Of a stretch of DNA of 18,612 bases, positions 17,652 through 18,612 are shown in pieces. The notes under the pieces were generated by a model that saw only the letters and a program-made list of their open reading frames with translations, did no database searches and had not been told where the DNA came from. The stretch comes from Russula earlei (Eukaryota; Basidiomycota; Agaricomycetes; Russulales; Russulaceae). Location: the NCBI GenBank assembly GCA_025769875.1, contig JAGFNK010000907.1, positions 1 to 18,612 of the forward strand, given 5' to 3'. A program made the translations under genes and the position numbers. Position 1 is the stretch's first letter; each line of letters opens with the position of its first letter.

Positions 17652-17848
17652 TAGTTTGCCAATCCCAAACAGTTGACTCCTACCCCGTCTGCAGAGCCCC
17701 TCTCATCTTGTTGTCATACTCTAGAAGGATCTAACACTCCTTCCCCTCCATGAGTATTGCTTGCTTGACTCAAGCATATCTGCATTGGTAGGACGTGTTT
17801 ATAGACGCGACCATTGATCTTATTTAAGGCACTTTGGAGCCTTAACAT

Positions 17849-17859
17849 AAGTCAAGCTT
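17849..17859 (+). other. Self-priming type primer-binding site of the right-hand element
   Basis: AAGTCAAGCTT lies one base inside the LTR end. It pairs with AAGCTCGACTT at 17642-17652 at 10 of 11 positions. The mismatch is explained by a single CpG-type G-to-A change in the site. Confidence 0.6.
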
Positions 17860-17939
17860 CTATCACAGACATCGCTGTGAAAGCAAACCAGAAATAGGCA
17901 GGAAGCCTAAAGACTAGGATCTAGTCATCATACGGTCAG

Positions 17940-18612
17940 CAACCTACGCTGAAGTAGTCAAGGGGGAGAATCTATACAGACCTCTCCACGACAAGAAGAA
18001 GGTGTACTACGTGACTCTCGATGAGACAGCATGGTTGGACACATGCATACTTCTGTAAAGACCCCTACTGTCATTGGCATAGACAGTGGTAAGAGGGCAG
18101 ACAAGTCCCGACTCCCTAGGAAAGGCAGTGGCGAGTGGACAAACTGGAAATCGAAGGAGAACATAGCATATGCGTAAAGTTCAACCAGAAATCAAAGCAA
18201 GGAACCAAATTTGGTTGGTTCAAAGCTAGAGAGAGGGACGATCTACCCTCAGGAATCAAAGGAACTGCCATCTGGTGTTGGGCAGACCAGGAAGGGCCTA
18301 ACAGATACGAGGTCCGATACAAAGGAAGCTACCTTCCTTGTGAATACATCAATGATCAGTGGTACTTTGTTGATTACCACAAAGGACGTCCCTACGCAGA
18401 GAGGACAAAGACATCGACAAATATAAGGTCCTAGGTTTAGGAACCAAGACAGATCCTTATACTACTCATTGGGACCCAGAAGCCCAGTAGTAGACGACCC
18501 AGTTTCATTGATACAAAAGTCATCAAGTGGAGAAACAGAACAGTCGGACCCTCCAACTACAGATCAGAAAGCAGAAGCACCAGAAGTATTGGAGCTAGCT
18601 GAAAGACTAGAG
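17940..18612 (+). pseudogene. Decayed gag-like ORF of the right-hand LTR element
   Basis: Starting about 80 bp after the primer-binding site, coding-like text appears in shifting frames: VKGENLYRPLHDKKKVYYVT around 17958-18017, then KDPYCHWHRQW near 18058, then a longer frame to 18434 (CVKFNQKSKQGTKFGWFKAR, YEVRYKGSYLPCEYINDQWY), and finally PEVLELAERLE at the window edge. At least two stops (about 18091 and 18115) and several frameshifts break it. I recognise no named domain; the gag call rests on its position behind the LTR and primer-binding site. The rest of the element is outside the window. Confidence 0.5.

Larger units (their letters stand above)
17496..17847 (+). mobile_element. 5' LTR (left-truncated) of a fourth LTR element
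   Basis: It contains a TATA box, a start-site palindrome and an end CTTAACA at 17847 followed by a self-priming type primer-binding site. The LTR's first bases are not visible next to repeat C, so the 5' part is probably lost. U3 has a perfect 9-bp inverted repeat CATAGAAGC (17520-17528) with GCTTCTATG (17535-17543), and a further TTGCTTCTATAG copy at 17554. Confidence 0.65.

Noticed and set aside
17785..17795. TTGGTAGGACG as a tRNA-type primer-binding site of the right-hand element
   Set aside because: The self-priming site at 17849 has better support: LTR end CTTAACA, 10/11 pairing with the predicted R start, and correct TATA spacing.
1..18612. CRISPR arrays, tRNA, rRNA or bacterial operon features
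   Set aside because: None seen; the window has fungal retroelements and eukaryotic TATA/poly(A) signals.

Overview
The window looks like a transposon graveyard from a filamentous fungus, most likely a basidiomycete (Agaricomycetes). The grounds are chromodomain Ty3/gypsy elements, a pogo/Fot1-type transposase, and very many arginine-to-stop changes of the CGA to TGA kind. Species cannot be told from the sequence. I see no intact host gene, tRNA, rRNA or CRISPR array.

Layout: (1) 1-about 1800/2037 is the 3' part of a plus-strand LTR element whose last ORF is a CCHC zinc-knuckle Gag-like protein. The ORF is followed directly by a polypurine tract and a 3' LTR with no pol between, so it looks like a gag-only non-autonomous element. 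(2) 2185-2572 is copy A of a 388-bp non-coding repeat. (3) 2573-7887 is a minus-strand Ty3/gypsy element ('gypsy1') with 5' LTR, gag, protease, RT/RNase H and integrase. Its 3' end is lost exactly at copy A, and it carries many stops, frameshifts and catalytic D-to-N changes. (4) 8180-8865 is a diverged tandem duplication. (5) 8940-11180 is a pogo-like DD35D transposase with six in-frame stops and no frameshift. (6) 11231-14237 is the 3' half of a second minus-strand gypsy element ('gypsy2') with RNase H, integrase, chromodomain and 3' LTR. It is cut off by repeat copy B (14238-14591, inverted). (7) 14592-17108 is CpG- and GC-rich, with a gene fragment on the minus strand and a low-complexity Ala/Ser/Val-coding tract. 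Repeats B and C flank it in inverted orientation. (8) 17109-17495 is copy C, then 17496-18612 is a truncated 5' LTR and a decayed gag of a fourth, plus-strand LTR element.

The most interesting observation joins four LTRs of otherwise different elements. Each has a TATA box, and 32-35 bp downstream a short palindrome whose loop holds the predicted transcription start. In the two elements where the 5' LTR/internal junction is visible, the first 11 bases of the predicted transcript are complementary to the primer-binding site just inside the LTR (11/11 in gypsy1; 10/11 in the right-hand element, the mismatch being one CpG-type transition). This is the signature of Tf1/sushi-type self-priming. 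The palindrome would form only in the 3' copy of the genomic RNA, which suggests it hides the second R copy from the primer-binding site.
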